Below, in pieces: positions 7,714 to 16,390 of a stretch of 64,000 nucleotides of DNA (positions are counted from its first letter, which is position 1; each line of letters opens with the position of its first letter). The notes under the pieces were generated by a model that was not told the origin of the DNA, searched no databases, and was given only the letters and a program-made list of their open reading frames with translations. This stretch comes from Nonomuraea muscovyensis (GTDB taxonomy: Bacteria; Actinomycetota; Actinomycetes; Streptosporangiales; Streptosporangiaceae), in the NCBI RefSeq assembly GCF_014207745.1, contig NZ_JACHJB010000002.1, forward strand, positions 124,001-188,000, in the 5' to 3' direction. A program made the position numbers and the translations under genes.

Positions 7714-8763
7714 ATGCGCTACCGCACCCTCGGCGGCACCGGCATCGAGGTGAGCGTTCACTGTCTGGGCGCCATGATGTTCGGCGCCGTCGGCAACCCC
7801 GACCACGACGACTGCGCCCGCATCGTCCACGCCGCCCTCGACCAGGGCGTCAACTTCGTCGACACCGCCGACATGTACTCGGCGGGCGAGTCGGAGCAGA
7901 TCGTCGGCAAGGCGCTGAAAGGACGCCGCGACGACGTCGTCCTCGCCACCAAGGTGCACTTCCCGATGGGGGAGGGGCCCAACCGCGGCGGCAACTCGCG
8001 GCGCTGGATCCTGCGGGCGGTCGAGGACAGCCTCAGGCGGCTGGGCACCGACTGGATCGACCTGTACCAGGTGCACCGGCCCGACCACACCACCGACGTC
8101 GAGGAGACGCTGTCGGTGCTGAGCGACCTCGTCCGCCAGGGCAAGATCCGCGCGTTCGGCTGTTCCACCTTCCCCGCCGAGGAGATCGTCGAGGCGCACG
8201 TCGTGGCCGAGCGACGCGGGCTGGGCCGCTTCCGCACCGAGCAGCCCCCGTACTCGCTGCTCGCCCGCGGAGTGGAGGCGTCCGTCCTGCCGGTCTGCGC
8301 CAGGTACGGGATGGGCGTGCTGACGTGGAGCCCGCTGGCCTCCGGCTTCCTGACGGGCAGGTACCGCAAGGGCGGCCCCATCGACCTGACCTCCGGCCGG
8401 GCGGCACTCACCCCCGCCCGCTTCGACCCGGCGCTGCCCGAGAACGTCACCAAACTGGAGGTCGTCGAGCGGCTGGTGGAGGTCGCGTCGGACCTCGGCT
8501 GCACGCTGCCCGAACTGGCCGTGGCCTTCGCCGCCGCGCACCCCGCCGTCACCTCGGTGATCGTCGGGCCGCGGACCATGGAGCAACTGGACGCGCTGCT
8601 GAAGGGGGCCTCGCTCACGCTGGACGACGCGACGCTCGACCGGATCGACGCGATCGTCCCGCCGGGCACGAACCTGTACCAGCCCGACGGCGCCTGGCGT
8701 CCGCAGTCACTCTCCGACCCGTCCCGGCGCCGCCGCCCCCTCGCCGACCGCGCCGCGGCGTAG
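7714..8763 (+). CDS. Aldo/keto reductase
   Basis: A 349-residue NADPH-dependent oxidoreductase with the (beta/alpha)8 barrel pattern of the AKR superfamily. FVDTADMYSAGESEQIVG holds the catalytic Asp and Tyr, VLATKVHFPMG the Lys, and WIDLYQVHRPD the His. The C-terminal STFPAEEI/NLYQPDGA region is the cofactor and substrate loop. Such enzymes reduce aldehydes and ketones in the cytoplasm. The ATG at 7714 is used because GAGGAG lies directly upstream; an ATG at 7699 overlaps that site. The MerR promoter places it under inducible control, consistent with a detoxifying role. Confidence 0.9.
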   Translation: MRYRTLGGTGIEVSVHCLGAMMFGAVGNPDHDDCARIVHAALDQGVNFVDTADMYSAGESEQIVGKALKGRRDDVVLATKVHFPMGEGPNRGGNSRRWILRAVEDSLRRLGTDWIDLYQVHRPDHTTDVEETLSVLSDLVRQGKIRAFGCSTFPAEEIVEAHVVAERRGLGRFRTEQPPYSLLARGVEASVLPVCARYGMGVLTWSPLASGFLTGRYRKGGPIDLTSGRAALTPARFDPALPENVTKLEVVERLVEVASDLGCTLPELAVAFAAAHPAVTSVIVGPRTMEQLDALLKGASLTLDDATLDRIDAIVPPGTNLYQPDGAWRPQSLSDPSRRRRPLADRAAA

Positions 8764-8773
8764 CACCTCCTAC

Positions 8774-8797
8774 GGGCAGGGACCCCCATCCCTGCCC
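8774..8797. terminator. Hairpin between convergent genes
   Basis: GGGCAGGGA-CCCCCA-TCCCTGCCC, a perfect 9-bp stem 10 bp after the reductase stop. A second hairpin (CCGGCGG / CCGCCGG) follows to about 8818. They separate the reductase from the convergent alpha/beta hydrolase and probably stop both transcripts. There is no T-run. Confidence 0.65.
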
Positions 8798-8840
8798 GGC
8801 GGGTGCGCATCCGCCGGGCGGCACTCGGCGGCACCGTCCG

Positions 8841-9671
8841 TCACGTGGCGTTGAGGACCTTGTCCAGGGTCACGGCGAACTCCTCCGCGCGGGCGACGAA
8901 GCCGCCGTGGTCGCCGGGGAACACCGCGGGCGGCCGGCCCAGCGCCTCGGCCAGCGCGACGGCGCTGCGGTAGGCGTACTGCCGGTCCGTCGAGGCGTCC
9001 CCGACACCGACCACGATCCTGGCCGGGCCCTGCCGCAGGGCGGCCACGTCGGGCAGGTGGCCGCTGACCGGCCGCAGCACGTGGCCGAGGAAGAAGTCGA
9101 GGTTGCCGCCGATCCGCCCCCAGCCTTCCATCATCTCGGGGCTGGGCGGGGTCTGCGGCTGCTCCTGCTCCTCGCCGCTGAGCCCGACGAACTCCTCGAA
9201 CCGCTTCATGCCCGCCTCGACGCCTCCGGTGCGGTAGGCCTGGTAGACCTCCTCGGTGCCGGCGAGGTACTCCTCGGCGTCGGGCAGGATCCGACCGCAG
9301 GGCGGCTCGTGGGCGACCAGGGTCCGCACCTGGCCGGGGTAGCGGGCGGCCAGGTTGAGGCCGATCACGGCGCCGCCGCTGGAGCCGAACACGTAGGCGG
9401 GCTCGTCGCCGAGCTCGGCGAGGAGACGGTGCGCGTCGTCGCCGTGCACGTCGGCGTGCACGTCCTCTGCGGGCCCGTCCAGGACGCTGCGGGAGTTGCC
9501 GCGCGGGTCGTAGGCCACGACCGTGTAGCGGTCGGTCAGGTGCGGCACGACCCCGGCGAAGATCGCGGCGTCGGTGGGACCGCCGGGGATCATCAGCAGC
9601 ACGGGGCCGCTGCCCCGCACCTGGTAGTAGAGCGTCGCGCCGGGGACCTTGAGTGTCTTGTTCTCTGCCAT
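8841..9671 (-). CDS. Alpha/beta hydrolase
   Basis: A 276-residue esterase or hydrolase-fold protein. LLMIPGGP forms the oxyanion region. YVFGSSGGAVIGL is the nucleophile elbow (G-S-S-G-G). YDPRGNSRS is the typical loop after strand beta-4. GDHGGFVA near the C-terminus gives the catalytic His, and the acid is probably Asp in VGVGDAST. It has no signal peptide, so it acts in the cytoplasm. The AT-rich perfect palindrome at 9690-9705, just upstream, suggests tight repression by a small dimeric regulator. The substrate is not identified. Confidence 0.87.
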   Translation of the reverse strand: MAENKTLKVPGATLYYQVRGSGPVLLMIPGGPTDAAIFAGVVPHLTDRYTVVAYDPRGNSRSVLDGPAEDVHADVHGDDAHRLLAELGDEPAYVFGSSGGAVIGLNLAARYPGQVRTLVAHEPPCGRILPDAEEYLAGTEEVYQAYRTGGVEAGMKRFEEFVGLSGEEQEQPQTPPSPEMMEGWGRIGGNLDFFLGHVLRPVSGHLPDVAALRQGPARIVVGVGDASTDRQYAYRSAVALAEALGRPPAVFPGDHGGFVARAEEFAVTLDKVLNAT

Positions 9672-9689
9672 GCCTCAGACTCTCTCACC

Positions 9690-9705
9690 GACAAAAAATT
9701 TTGTC
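9690..9705. promoter_or_regulatory. Perfect inverted repeat GACAAAA-AA-TTTTGTC
   Basis: Seven-bp perfect arms separated by AA, strikingly AT-rich in this genome, 18 bp upstream of the hydrolase start. The form is usual for a TetR or MarR operator. The regulator is not encoded next to it; the ArsR-SRPBCC gene 150 bp away is the nearest. Confidence 0.65.
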
Positions 9706-9855
9706 AAGAGTTCCGTGATCGCCGGCACGCTCGGATCGCGGTCTCGGAGGTGCCGTGTCGAGGGACGTAGCCGAGGTCGCCTCGAGCTGTCGGTCTTCGC
9801 GGGTGTCGAGCTTATTCCTTGACGCGAATATTCTTCATGGTGAATACTTTCCTCC

Positions 9856-10713
9856 ATGGACGAACTCCTCGCCGCACTGGCCGACCCGGCCCGCTGGCGG
9901 CTCGTGGGCCTGCTGGCCGAGCGGCCCCGGCCGGTCGGTGTCCTCGCCCAGCTCGCCGGGGCGCGCCAGCCGCAGACGACCAAGCACCTGCAGACCCTTG
10001 AGCGCGCCGGTGTCGTCATCTCCCAGCGCACCGGCCAGCGCCGCATCTACGCACTCCGGTCCGCTCCGCTGCGGGACCTGGCGGCCTCGCTCGGCCGGCT
10101 CGCCGACACCGCGGACCAGGCCGGTGGCCCGCGCGAGACCTTCGACCGCTACGGGCTCAGCCTCCACGCGGAGCGGCTCGCCGCCGCGGAGCCGGGGTGG
10201 GCCGACGGCCGCTCGTTCAGATTCCTCCGGTCGCTGACGGGACGCCCCGAGCTGGTCTGGCGCCACCTGACCGAGACCTCCCTGCTCGCCCGATGGTGGA
10301 CGCCCGACGACCTGCGCGTCTCCGAGCTCGTCTTCGAGGCGCGACCTGGTGGGCGGATCGTCCACGAGTACCGCGACCGCGAGGACGCCGACGGCTCCGA
10401 CCTGGTCGCCGGACGCGCGGAGGGAGTCGTCGACGACGTGCGCCCCGGTGAGCGCCTCGCCTACCGGCTCTCCCCGCTGCTTCCCGACGGCGGCCTCGCC
10501 TTCACCGCCCACCTCGACCTCGGCCTCCGGCCCACCGGCACCGGCACGGACCTCGACGTCCACTTCCGGATCACCGACAGCGCAGTCGACTCCGCGGACT
10601 TCGTCGCCGGCATCGAGATCGGCTTCGGCCAGAGCCTCGACAAGCTCGCGGCGACCCTTGCCGCGGACGCGCACGACAGCGACCACGACACCGATACAAG
10701 GAGCACGAAATGA
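9856..10713 (+). CDS. ArsR-type HTH fused to SRPBCC (AHSA1-like) domain
   Basis: A 285-residue two-domain protein. Residues 1-85 are an ArsR winged helix (MDELLAALADPARWRLVGLL ... PQTTKHLQTLERAGVV). Residues about 115-275 are an AHSA1/START-like SRPBCC hydrophobic-pocket domain (TETSLLARWWTPDDLRV, FEARPGGRIVHEY). In many actinomycetes these two are separate neighbouring genes. Here one chain probably senses a hydrophobic ligand and releases DNA. A promoter with TTGACG (9819-9824) and AATACT (9843-9848, 18-bp spacing) lies directly upstream, overlapping an AATATT-rich dyad. The 3' end overlaps the next reductase gene by 4 nt, so the pair is translationally coupled. Confidence 0.85.
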   Translation: MDELLAALADPARWRLVGLLAERPRPVGVLAQLAGARQPQTTKHLQTLERAGVVISQRTGQRRIYALRSAPLRDLAASLGRLADTADQAGGPRETFDRYGLSLHAERLAAAEPGWADGRSFRFLRSLTGRPELVWRHLTETSLLARWWTPDDLRVSELVFEARPGGRIVHEYRDREDADGSDLVAGRAEGVVDDVRPGERLAYRLSPLLPDGGLAFTAHLDLGLRPTGTGTDLDVHFRITDSAVDSADFVAGIEIGFGQSLDKLAATLAADAHDSDHDTDTRSTK

Positions 10714-11309
10714 CCACCTCGACCGGCCGCAGGGTGACCGCGAACCTGTGCCTCACCCTCGACGGGCGTTACAACGGTCCCGGCGGGCCCAGCGATTTCG
10801 GGGCGTTCGCCCCGTATGTGACCACCGAGGTCGCGCGAGACCACCTGACCCGCATCTGGGAGGGCGCGACGACGGCGCTGCTCGGCCGGCTCAACGCCGA
10901 GGGATTCATGGCGTACTGGCCGTCGGTCGCCGAAGACGCCGACGCCGATCCGCGTGATCGCGGATACGCGAAGTGGCTGGTCGACACGGAAAAGGTGGTC
11001 TTGTCGACCACCTTGACCGAGGCGCCGTGGGAACGCACCCGCGTGGTGAACGCCCCGGCCGCCGACGTCGTCGCCGAACTCAAGGCCGCCGGTGCGGGCG
11101 ACATCCTCGTCAACAGCAGCGCGAGCGTCATCAAGGCGCTCCTCTCGGCAGACCTGCTCGACCGGCTGTATCTCATGATCTGCCCCGAGATCGCCGGGGG
11201 TGGGCGGCGACTGTTCGACGACGGCCTGCCGGCGTCGAAGTGGACGCTCGCACACCAGGAGACCGGCGAGCTGGGCGAGCTCGCCATGGTCTACGACCGA
11301 GTCCGCTGA
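10710..11309 (+). CDS. RibD C-terminal / dihydrofolate-reductase-like protein
   Basis: A 199-residue reductase-fold protein related to the C-terminal domain of RibD. TANLCLTLDGRYNGPGGP is the family's N-terminal strand and loop, and 'GATTALLGRLNAEGF' and VNSSASVIKALLSADLLDRL carry the NADPH-binding positions. Small stand-alone members are common in actinobacteria and are presumed NAD(P)H-dependent reductases of unknown substrate. They are not true folate enzymes. Its ATG overlaps the stop of the ArsR-SRPBCC gene (ATGA). Two more members of this family occur in the window, at 29784-30347 and 41744-42349. Confidence 0.85.
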   Translation: MTTSTGRRVTANLCLTLDGRYNGPGGPSDFGAFAPYVTTEVARDHLTRIWEGATTALLGRLNAEGFMAYWPSVAEDADADPRDRGYAKWLVDTEKVVLSTTLTEAPWERTRVVNAPAADVVAELKAAGAGDILVNSSASVIKALLSADLLDRLYLMICPEIAGGGRRLFDDGLPASKWTLAHQETGELGELAMVYDRVR

Positions 11310-11469
11310 GCCGCCCGATCGGCGCGGCTCGGCGGTGATCGCCGCCCGGTCGGTGGCGCGCGCCGCAACGACCATCCACGCCAAGCCGCCCCCGCCGACC
11401 CGGTGGTGGTGGAACCGCCGTACATGGCGCGGGGCGGCTGTCGGTCGAGCCGGCCGCGAGCCGGGTGGT

Positions 11470-12354
11470 TCAGGTGCGCTCGGTGGTCGCCTCGGGGGCC
11501 GGGGTCGCCTGGCGGGATCGCAGCAGGAAGCCGGCGGCGGCCGCGGTGAAGAACATCAGGACCCCGTACGTCGCCGCCGGAACGGCCATCCGGGTGTCGT
11601 TCAGCAGGGCGGGGCTGAGGGCGACCGTGATCGCGAGAGTGGCGTTGTGGATGCCGATCTCCATGCAGGAGGCGACGGCCTGGCGGCGGCCCACTCCCGC
11701 CAGCCGGGGCGCCCCGTATCCGACCGCCAGACTGATCACGCTGAACAGGAGCGTGATCAGGCCCACGGAGGCGATGTACGTCCCGAGGTTGTCCAGCTCC
11801 TGCAGCAGCGCGCCGAGGATGACCGCGACCAGGATGACCGCCGACGCGATCTTCACGGGCCCGCCCATGCGCTCGGCGAACCGCGGGGCCAGCGCCCGGA
11901 CCGCCATGCCGGCCGCCACCGGGACCAGCACGATCGCGATCACCTGCAGCGTCTTGTCGAACTGCAGCCCCAGCGTGCCCCCGTCGCCGAAGTAGCTCAG
12001 CGACAGGTTGGTGACCAGGGGCAGGGTGAAGACGGCCAGCACCGAGTTGATCGCCGTGAGCGTCACGTTCAGCGCGACGTCGCCGCCGAACAGGTGGCTG
12101 TAGAGATTCGCGGTCGTGCCGCCCGGCGAGGCGGCCAGGAGCATCATGCCGACGGCGAGCGCGGGCGGCAGGCCGAAGGCGAGCACGAGGCCCAGGCAGA
12201 CGGCGGGCAGGACGAGGATCTGGCAGGTCAGCGCCACGACGGTGGCCTTGGGGTAGGCGAGCACGCGGCGGAAGTCGGCGATCGTCAGGCTCAGGCCGAG
12301 GCCCAGCATGATGATCGCCAGGGCGAGGGGCAGGAAGACGCTGGCAAGGGCCAT
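11470..12354 (-). CDS. Bile acid:sodium symporter-family (BASS/SBF-like) transporter
   Basis: A 294-residue polytopic membrane protein with nine or ten hydrophobic segments. MMLLAASPGGTTANLYSHL and SCMEIGIHNATLAI are the two crossing-helix motifs of the SBF/BASS fold, the second matching the conserved E-x-x-x-x-N substrate/sodium region. The family carries organic anions with sodium. Bacterial members handle pantoate, pyruvate or unknown acids. The ATG at 12354 starts directly with the first membrane helix; longer versions upstream lack a ribosome site. It is divergent from a flavin-type oxidase gene 200 bp away. The substrate is unknown. Confidence 0.85.
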   Translation of the reverse strand: MALASVFLPLALAIIMLGLGLSLTIADFRRVLAYPKATVVALTCQILVLPAVCLGLVLAFGLPPALAVGMMLLAASPGGTTANLYSHLFGGDVALNVTLTAINSVLAVFTLPLVTNLSLSYFGDGGTLGLQFDKTLQVIAIVLVPVAAGMAVRALAPRFAERMGGPVKIASAVILVAVILGALLQELDNLGTYIASVGLITLLFSVISLAVGYGAPRLAGVGRRQAVASCMEIGIHNATLAITVALSPALLNDTRMAVPAATYGVLMFFTAAAAGFLLRSRQATPAPEATTERT

Positions 12355-12555
12355 GGGGGGCGGTCCTCTCCGTGCCTGTCGAGGTGCCTGTCGAGGCGGT
12401 GTAGACCCCACGATCACGGATCGCCGGGCGGCTGCGGAAGAGGGGTGAAGCGGCAAAGTCATCACGAACACGAGGCGACGTGCCGAAGGCGTTGCCCGAC
12501 GCGTGGTGGTTCTGCCGGGCGTGGTTCTGTCGGTGGCGGCGGCCATGATGGGGGC

Positions 12556-13026
12556 ATGGCTTCATGGCAGGAGTTCGAGCGCCAGGCACCGGAGCTGGCG
12601 ACGGTCATCCGGGCGTTGATGGACACCTACCAGCACAAGGTGCTGGCCACGCTGCGCAAGGACGGCTCGCCCCGGGTCAGCGGCACCGAGGCCGACTTCC
12701 GGCACGGTGAGCTGTGGCTGGGGTCCATGCGGGGCGCGGTCAAGGCGCTGGACCTGCGGCGTGATCCGCGCATGGCGTTGCACGTGACCTCCGCCTCGCC
12801 CGATCCGTCCGACCCGTCGAGCTGGGAGGGCGACGCCAAGCTGGCGGGCCGGGCGGTGGAGGTCACCGACGAGGAGGTGATCGCCTCGTTCGAGCTCCCG
12901 GGCACCGGCTCGCACCTGTTCCGGGTGGAGCTGACCGAGGTGGTGTGGACCCGGGTCGAGGGCGACGACCTGGTGATCGACTCCTGGCGCGAGGGAGTGG
13001 GAGTCCGCCGCCTCCGCCGTAAGTAA
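12556..13026 (+). CDS. Pyridoxamine 5'-phosphate oxidase-family protein (FMN or F420 split-barrel)
   Basis: A 156-residue split-barrel protein. KVLATLRKDGSPRVSGTEADF is the first strand pair of the PNPOx-like fold, GELWLGSMRGAVKALDLRRDPRMALHV the central sheet, and VVWTRVEGDDLVIDSWREGVG the C-terminal strand. Actinobacterial proteins of this shape often bind F420 or FMN and reduce small molecules. Cofactor choice cannot be fixed by eye. The start ATG at 12556 gives the usual short N-terminal helix. A 20-bp element that also occurs behind the amidohydrolase at 45.7 kb begins at its stop codon. Confidence 0.8.
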   Translation: MASWQEFERQAPELATVIRALMDTYQHKVLATLRKDGSPRVSGTEADFRHGELWLGSMRGAVKALDLRRDPRMALHVTSASPDPSDPSSWEGDAKLAGRAVEVTDEEVIASFELPGTGSHLFRVELTEVVWTRVEGDDLVIDSWREGVGVRRLRRK

Positions 13027-13044
13027 TCTACAACGTAAAGGCGG
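13025..13044 (+). repeat. 20-bp exact repeat, copy 1
   Basis: AATCTACAACGTAAAGGCGG, overlapping the TAA stop of the flavin-type oxidase gene. An identical copy is at 45749-45768, 2 bp after another stop codon. Both lie between convergent genes. The element is AT-richer than its surroundings. No function known to me. Confidence 0.8.
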
Positions 13045-13048
13045 GCGG

Positions 13049-13810
13049 TCAGTGGACGGCGAAGCCGCCGTCGACGAAGAGCGACTGGCCGGTGACGAAG
13101 GCGCAGGCGTCGCTCGCGAGAAACACCGCCGCGCCGGCGAAGTCCGCGGGCACCCCGTTGCGGCCGACCATGTGGCGGGCGGCCAGCTGCTCGGTGCGGC
13201 CGGGGATGGCCTGGGCCGGCGCCGTCAGGGGGGTCAGCACGAAGCCGGGGATGACCGTGTTGACGCTGACCCCGTGCCGGGACCATGCCTCGGCCTGCGA
13301 TCGGGTCAGCCCGGCGAGGGCGGCCTTGGCGGCGCCGTAGACGCCGCTGTCGCCGAAGGCGCTGATGGTCTGCTGGGAGCCGACGTTGATGATGCGGCCC
13401 CAGCCGCGCTCGGCCATGCGCGGGCCGAAGTGCTGTCCGAGCAGGTAGGGGGCGGTCAGGTTGACCGCGATCGTCTGCTCGTAGTCGTCGGGGGTCAGCT
13501 CGGCCATGGGCTTGCGGATGTTGTTGGCGGCGTCGTTGACGAGGATGTCGATGGGGCCCGCCTCGTCGCAGACCCGCCGGACGGCCTCGCGGTCGCCGAG
13601 GTCGGCGCTGATGGCCGAGGCGGTGACGCCGTGCCGCCGGAGCGCCTCCAGGGACTGGTCGAGCGCCGCCTGCCGCCGGGCCACGATGACCACCTCGGCT
13701 CCGGCGCGGCCGATGGCCTCCGCCATCGCGTACCCGATGCCGGAGCTGCCGCCTGTCACCAGGGCGCGGCGGCCGTCGAGGGAGAAGAGCTCACGCAGGT
13801 AGTCGGACAT
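13049..13810 (-). CDS. SDR-family NAD(P)-dependent oxidoreductase
   Basis: A classical short-chain dehydrogenase/reductase of 253 residues. The cofactor motif is TGGSSGIGYAMAEAIG (about residues 19-34), followed by NDAANN in place of the usual NNAG/NNAA, the catalytic Ser in VGSQQTIS, and YGAAK with Tyr and Lys. The C-terminal PADFAGAAVFLASDACAFVTGQ is the standard SDR signature. It is a cytoplasmic alcohol/ketone oxidoreductase, and similarity in layout to gluconate 5-dehydrogenase-type SDRs is an inference. It is convergent with the flavin-type oxidase gene, with only 22 bp between their stops. Confidence 0.9.
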   Translation of the reverse strand: MSDYLRELFSLDGRRALVTGGSSGIGYAMAEAIGRAGAEVVIVARRQAALDQSLEALRRHGVTASAISADLGDREAVRRVCDEAGPIDILVNDAANNIRKPMAELTPDDYEQTIAVNLTAPYLLGQHFGPRMAERGWGRIINVGSQQTISAFGDSGVYGAAKAALAGLTRSQAEAWSRHGVSVNTVIPGFVLTPLTAPAQAIPGRTEQLAARHMVGRNGVPADFAGAAVFLASDACAFVTGQSLFVDGGFAVH

Positions 13811-14012
13811 GGGCGATCAAGCTAGCACCCGGCGGCCGGGTGTCCTCCCGTGGGGTGAACGCGCAGGCCGGGGCCGCGGAGCGGGGCGGCTCGCCGGGGG
13901 ATGCCCGGTCCGCGTCGCTCCGGGCGTTCCCTGCCCCGGGCGGCCGGGCCTTCCCGGCCGGTGGGCATGCTCCGGGTCCGTGGCGGGTAGGTCTGGACTC
14001 TGTTCGCGAGCG

Positions 14013-14678
14013 CTACGCCGATCGGTCGCGGAGCGTGGGCAGGCCGGCGGTGAGGGCGGCGAGGGCGCGGTGCAGGGTGGGCAGGAACGGCGGGCACAGC
14101 GCCGCGAGGCGTGGCTCCTGCTGGTAGAGCTCGGCGACGGCGGGCGAGGGCCGGGAGGCCGCGTAGAGGCAGCCGGCGAGCCAGGCGGCGAGGTGGGTGA
14201 GCTCGACGGCCTCGTCGTCGGTGAGGCCCGGATGCGCCTGGGCGATCGCCTGGCCGAGTCCGCCGGCGAGCTGGAGCGCGGTCTCCTTGAAGGCGCGGGC
14301 CGCGGTGAGGGAGACGTTGTGTTCGAGGTGCTGGGAGAGCTGGCCGAGCAGGTCGCAGAAGAGCGGCCGGTCGGCCAGGGTCTCGGCGAGCACGGTGACG
14401 ACGTCGCCGGGCCGGGTGGTCTGGCGCAGCCGTCCGACGACGGCGTCGTGCCAGTCGCGGCCGGCCTCGGTCAGCAGTTCGAGGTAGATCTCCTCGCGGG
14501 TGCCGAAGTAGCGCACCACGTTCGACTTGGCCAGGCCGACGTCCGCCGCGACGCCGCCGAGGGTGACGTTGCGGACGCCGGATTCCAGGGCGAGCCGGCG
14601 GGCGGCGTCGAGGATCGCCTCGCGTCGCTGCTGCTTGTGCTCCGGCCGTCTGGCCCGCACGAACGTGGGTCGGGTCAT
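14013..14678 (-). CDS. TetR-family regulator, divergent from the molybdenum hydroxylase operon
   Basis: A 221-residue repressor. Its HTH is at about residues 17-62 (REAILDAARRLALESGVRNVTLGG ... GLAKSNVVRYFGTREEIY), and the C-terminal domain is that of actinobacterial TetR proteins. It faces the aldehyde/xanthine-dehydrogenase-type operon across 140 bp that contain widely spaced inverted repeats (TAACAGAAC / GTTCTGTTA). The arrangement strongly suggests that it represses the operon and itself and is released by the enzyme's substrate or a related aldehyde or purine. Confidence 0.87.
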   Translation of the reverse strand: MTRPTFVRARRPEHKQQRREAILDAARRLALESGVRNVTLGGVAADVGLAKSNVVRYFGTREEIYLELLTEAGRDWHDAVVGRLRQTTRPGDVVTVLAETLADRPLFCDLLGQLSQHLEHNVSLTAARAFKETALQLAGGLGQAIAQAHPGLTDDEAVELTHLAAWLAGCLYAASRPSPAVAELYQQEPRLAALCPPFLPTLHRALAALTAGLPTLRDRSA

Positions 14679-14703
14679 AGCCGACCCAGCATACGCGGGC
14701 GTT

Positions 14704-14746
14704 TAACAGAACGGCAGTCTATTGTTAAGGGAACAGTGTTCTGTTA
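14704..14746. promoter_or_regulatory. Inverted repeats, probable TetR operator of the molybdenum hydroxylase operon
   Basis: TAACAGAAC (14704-14712) and its exact complement GTTCTGTTA (14738-14746) flank 25 bp. The right arm also forms a compact dyad GAACAGTGTTC. The region lies between the divergent TetR gene and the 2Fe-2S subunit gene. An AT-rich TATTGTTAA stretch between the arms may hold promoter elements. Confidence 0.6.
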
Positions 14747-14818
14747 GGGTTCGGCCGAGCCGGCCGCCACCTCCTGGCCGGGCCTGCCGACGGCGACGGA
14801 CGCGATCGGAGAGACCAC

Positions 14819-15343
14819 ATGGTCGAAGTGCGGATGCGGGTCAACGGCGCCACCGCGACGCTCGACATCGAGCCCCAGGTCAGCCTGCTGGACGCGCTGC
14901 GCGAGCACCTCGGCCTGACCGGCGCGAAGAAGGGCTGCGCGCAGGGCGCGTGCGGCGCGTGCACGGTGCTCGCCGACGGCGAGCGGATCGTCTCGTGTCT
15001 CGCGCTCGCGGTGCAGTACGAAGGGCGGGAGATCACCACCGTCGAGGGCCTCGCCGACGGCGAGCGGCTGCACCCGCTGCAGGAGGCGTTCGTCGCCCAC
15101 GACGGCCTCCAGTGCGGATACTGCACCCCGGGCCAGCTCTGCTCGGCGGTCGGGATGCTGGCCGAGCACCGGGCGGGAACGCCGAGCGCGGTGACGGAGC
15201 GGCTGGCCGCGCCCGCCGCCGAGCTGTCGGAAGCCGAGATCCGCGAGCGGATGAGCGGCAACCTGTGCCGCTGCGGCGCCTACAACGGGATCGTGGCCGC
15301 CATCCGCGAGGTCGCCGCCACGGGCGAGGGGGTGGCCGGGTGA
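14819..15343 (+). CDS. (2Fe-2S) subunit of a molybdenum hydroxylase (aldehyde/xanthine dehydrogenase family)
   Basis: A 174-residue electron-transfer subunit. The plant-type ferredoxin cluster is formed by the cysteines of [15 protein letters not shown] plus a downstream Cys in IVSCLAL. The second, helical cluster is formed by QCGYCTPGQ and [12 protein letters not shown]. This order is that of PaoA/YagT and CoxS-like subunits. There is no Tat signal, so the complex should be cytoplasmic, unlike E. coli PaoABC. It passes electrons from the Moco subunit to the FAD subunit. The stop overlaps the next start (GTGA), so all three subunits are coupled. Confidence 0.93.
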   Translation: MVEVRMRVNGATATLDIEPQVSLLDALREHLGLTGAKKGCAQGACGACTVLADGERIVSCLALAVQYEGREITTVEGLADGERLHPLQEAFVAHDGLQCGYCTPGQLCSAVGMLAEHRAGTPSAVTERLAAPAAELSEAEIRERMSGNLCRCGAYNGIVAAIREVAATGEGVAG

Positions 15344-16335
15344 GGCCGTTCACGTACGTGCGAGCCGGAGACGTCGCCGAGGCGGTGCGCGAGGCCGGGG
15401 CGCGGCCGGGCGCGAAGTTCCTCGGCGGCGGGACGAACCTCGTCGACCTGATGCGCGAGGACATCGAACGGCCGAGCACCCTCATCGACATCACCCGGCT
15501 GCCCCTGGCCGAGGTGACCGAGCTGCCGGACGGCGGCCTGCGGATCGGCGCGCTGGTTCGCAACAGCCACCTGGCGGCGCACCGGCTGGTGCGCGAGCGC
15601 TATCCGGTGCTGGCGCAGGCCCTGCTCACCGGCGCCTCCGCGCAGCTGCGCAACATGGCGACGGTCGGCGGCAACCTGCTGCAGCGCACCCGCTGCCTGT
15701 ACTTCTACGACGGCGCCGCGGCCTGCAACAAGCGGGAGCCGGGCAGCGGCTGCGACGCGATCGGCGGGTTCAACCGCTACCACGCGGTGCTCGGCACGAG
15801 CGAGAGCTGCATCGCCACGCATCCGTCCGACATGGCCGTCGCGCTGGCCGCCCTGGACGCGGTCGTGGAGGTGGAGGGCACGGGCGGCACGCGCCGTATC
15901 GCGCTGGGCGACTTCCACCGCCTGCCCGGCGGCACGCCGCACGTGGAGACGACGCTGGAGCCCGGCGAACTGGTGACCGCGGTGGAGCTGCCCGGGCTGC
16001 CCGTCGCGGCCCGGTCCCGCTATCGCAAGGTACGCGACCGGGCGTCGTACGCCTTCGCGCTGGTGTCGGTGGCCGCCGCGCTGGAGGTGCGGGACGGCGA
16101 GGTGAGCGCGGTGCGGCTGGCCCTGGGCGGTGTGGCGGCGAAGCCGTGGCGGGCGCACGAGGCCGAGCGGGTGCTGCTCGGCGGGCCGGCCACGGAGGAG
16201 GCGTTCCGGCGGGCGGCCGGCGCGGAGCTCGAGGCGGCGACCGGCCGGCCGGACAACGCGTTCAAGATCGAGCTGGCGCGGCGGACCGTCGTGGCGACGC
16301 TGCGGCGGCTGCTGACCGAGGGAGGCGCGGCGTGA
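15340..16335 (+). CDS. FAD-binding subunit of the molybdenum hydroxylase (PaoB/YagS-like)
   Basis: A 331-residue flavoprotein. [15 protein letters not shown] is the FAD pyrophosphate loop and ATVGGNLLQ the second FAD contact. Four cysteines in [21 protein letters not shown] and [11 protein letters not shown] match the extra [4Fe-4S] site seen in the PaoB/YagS branch, which sets it apart from ordinary CoxM/XdhB subunits. The C-terminal CO-dehydrogenase flavoprotein domain is complete. The GTG at 15340 overlaps the stop of the iron-sulfur subunit. It probably hands electrons to an external acceptor. No maturation factor of the XdhC/PaoD type lies in the operon. Confidence 0.92.
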   Translation: MRPFTYVRAGDVAEAVREAGARPGAKFLGGGTNLVDLMREDIERPSTLIDITRLPLAEVTELPDGGLRIGALVRNSHLAAHRLVRERYPVLAQALLTGASAQLRNMATVGGNLLQRTRCLYFYDGAAACNKREPGSGCDAIGGFNRYHAVLGTSESCIATHPSDMAVALAALDAVVEVEGTGGTRRIALGDFHRLPGGTPHVETTLEPGELVTAVELPGLPVAARSRYRKVRDRASYAFALVSVAAALEVRDGEVSAVRLALGGVAAKPWRAHEAERVLLGGPATEEAFRRAAGAELEAATGRPDNAFKIELARRTVVATLRRLLTEGGAA

Positions 16336-16390
16336 TCGCCCGCCCCGCTCGCGGGAGTTCGGTACGTACGGGCTGGGAGAGGAGCGCGGC

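Noticed and set aside
11200..12555. Long plus-strand frame running into the flavin-type oxidase gene
   Set aside because: Composition is low-complexity Arg/Gly/Gln antisense of the BASS transporter; the oxidase begins at ATG 12556.
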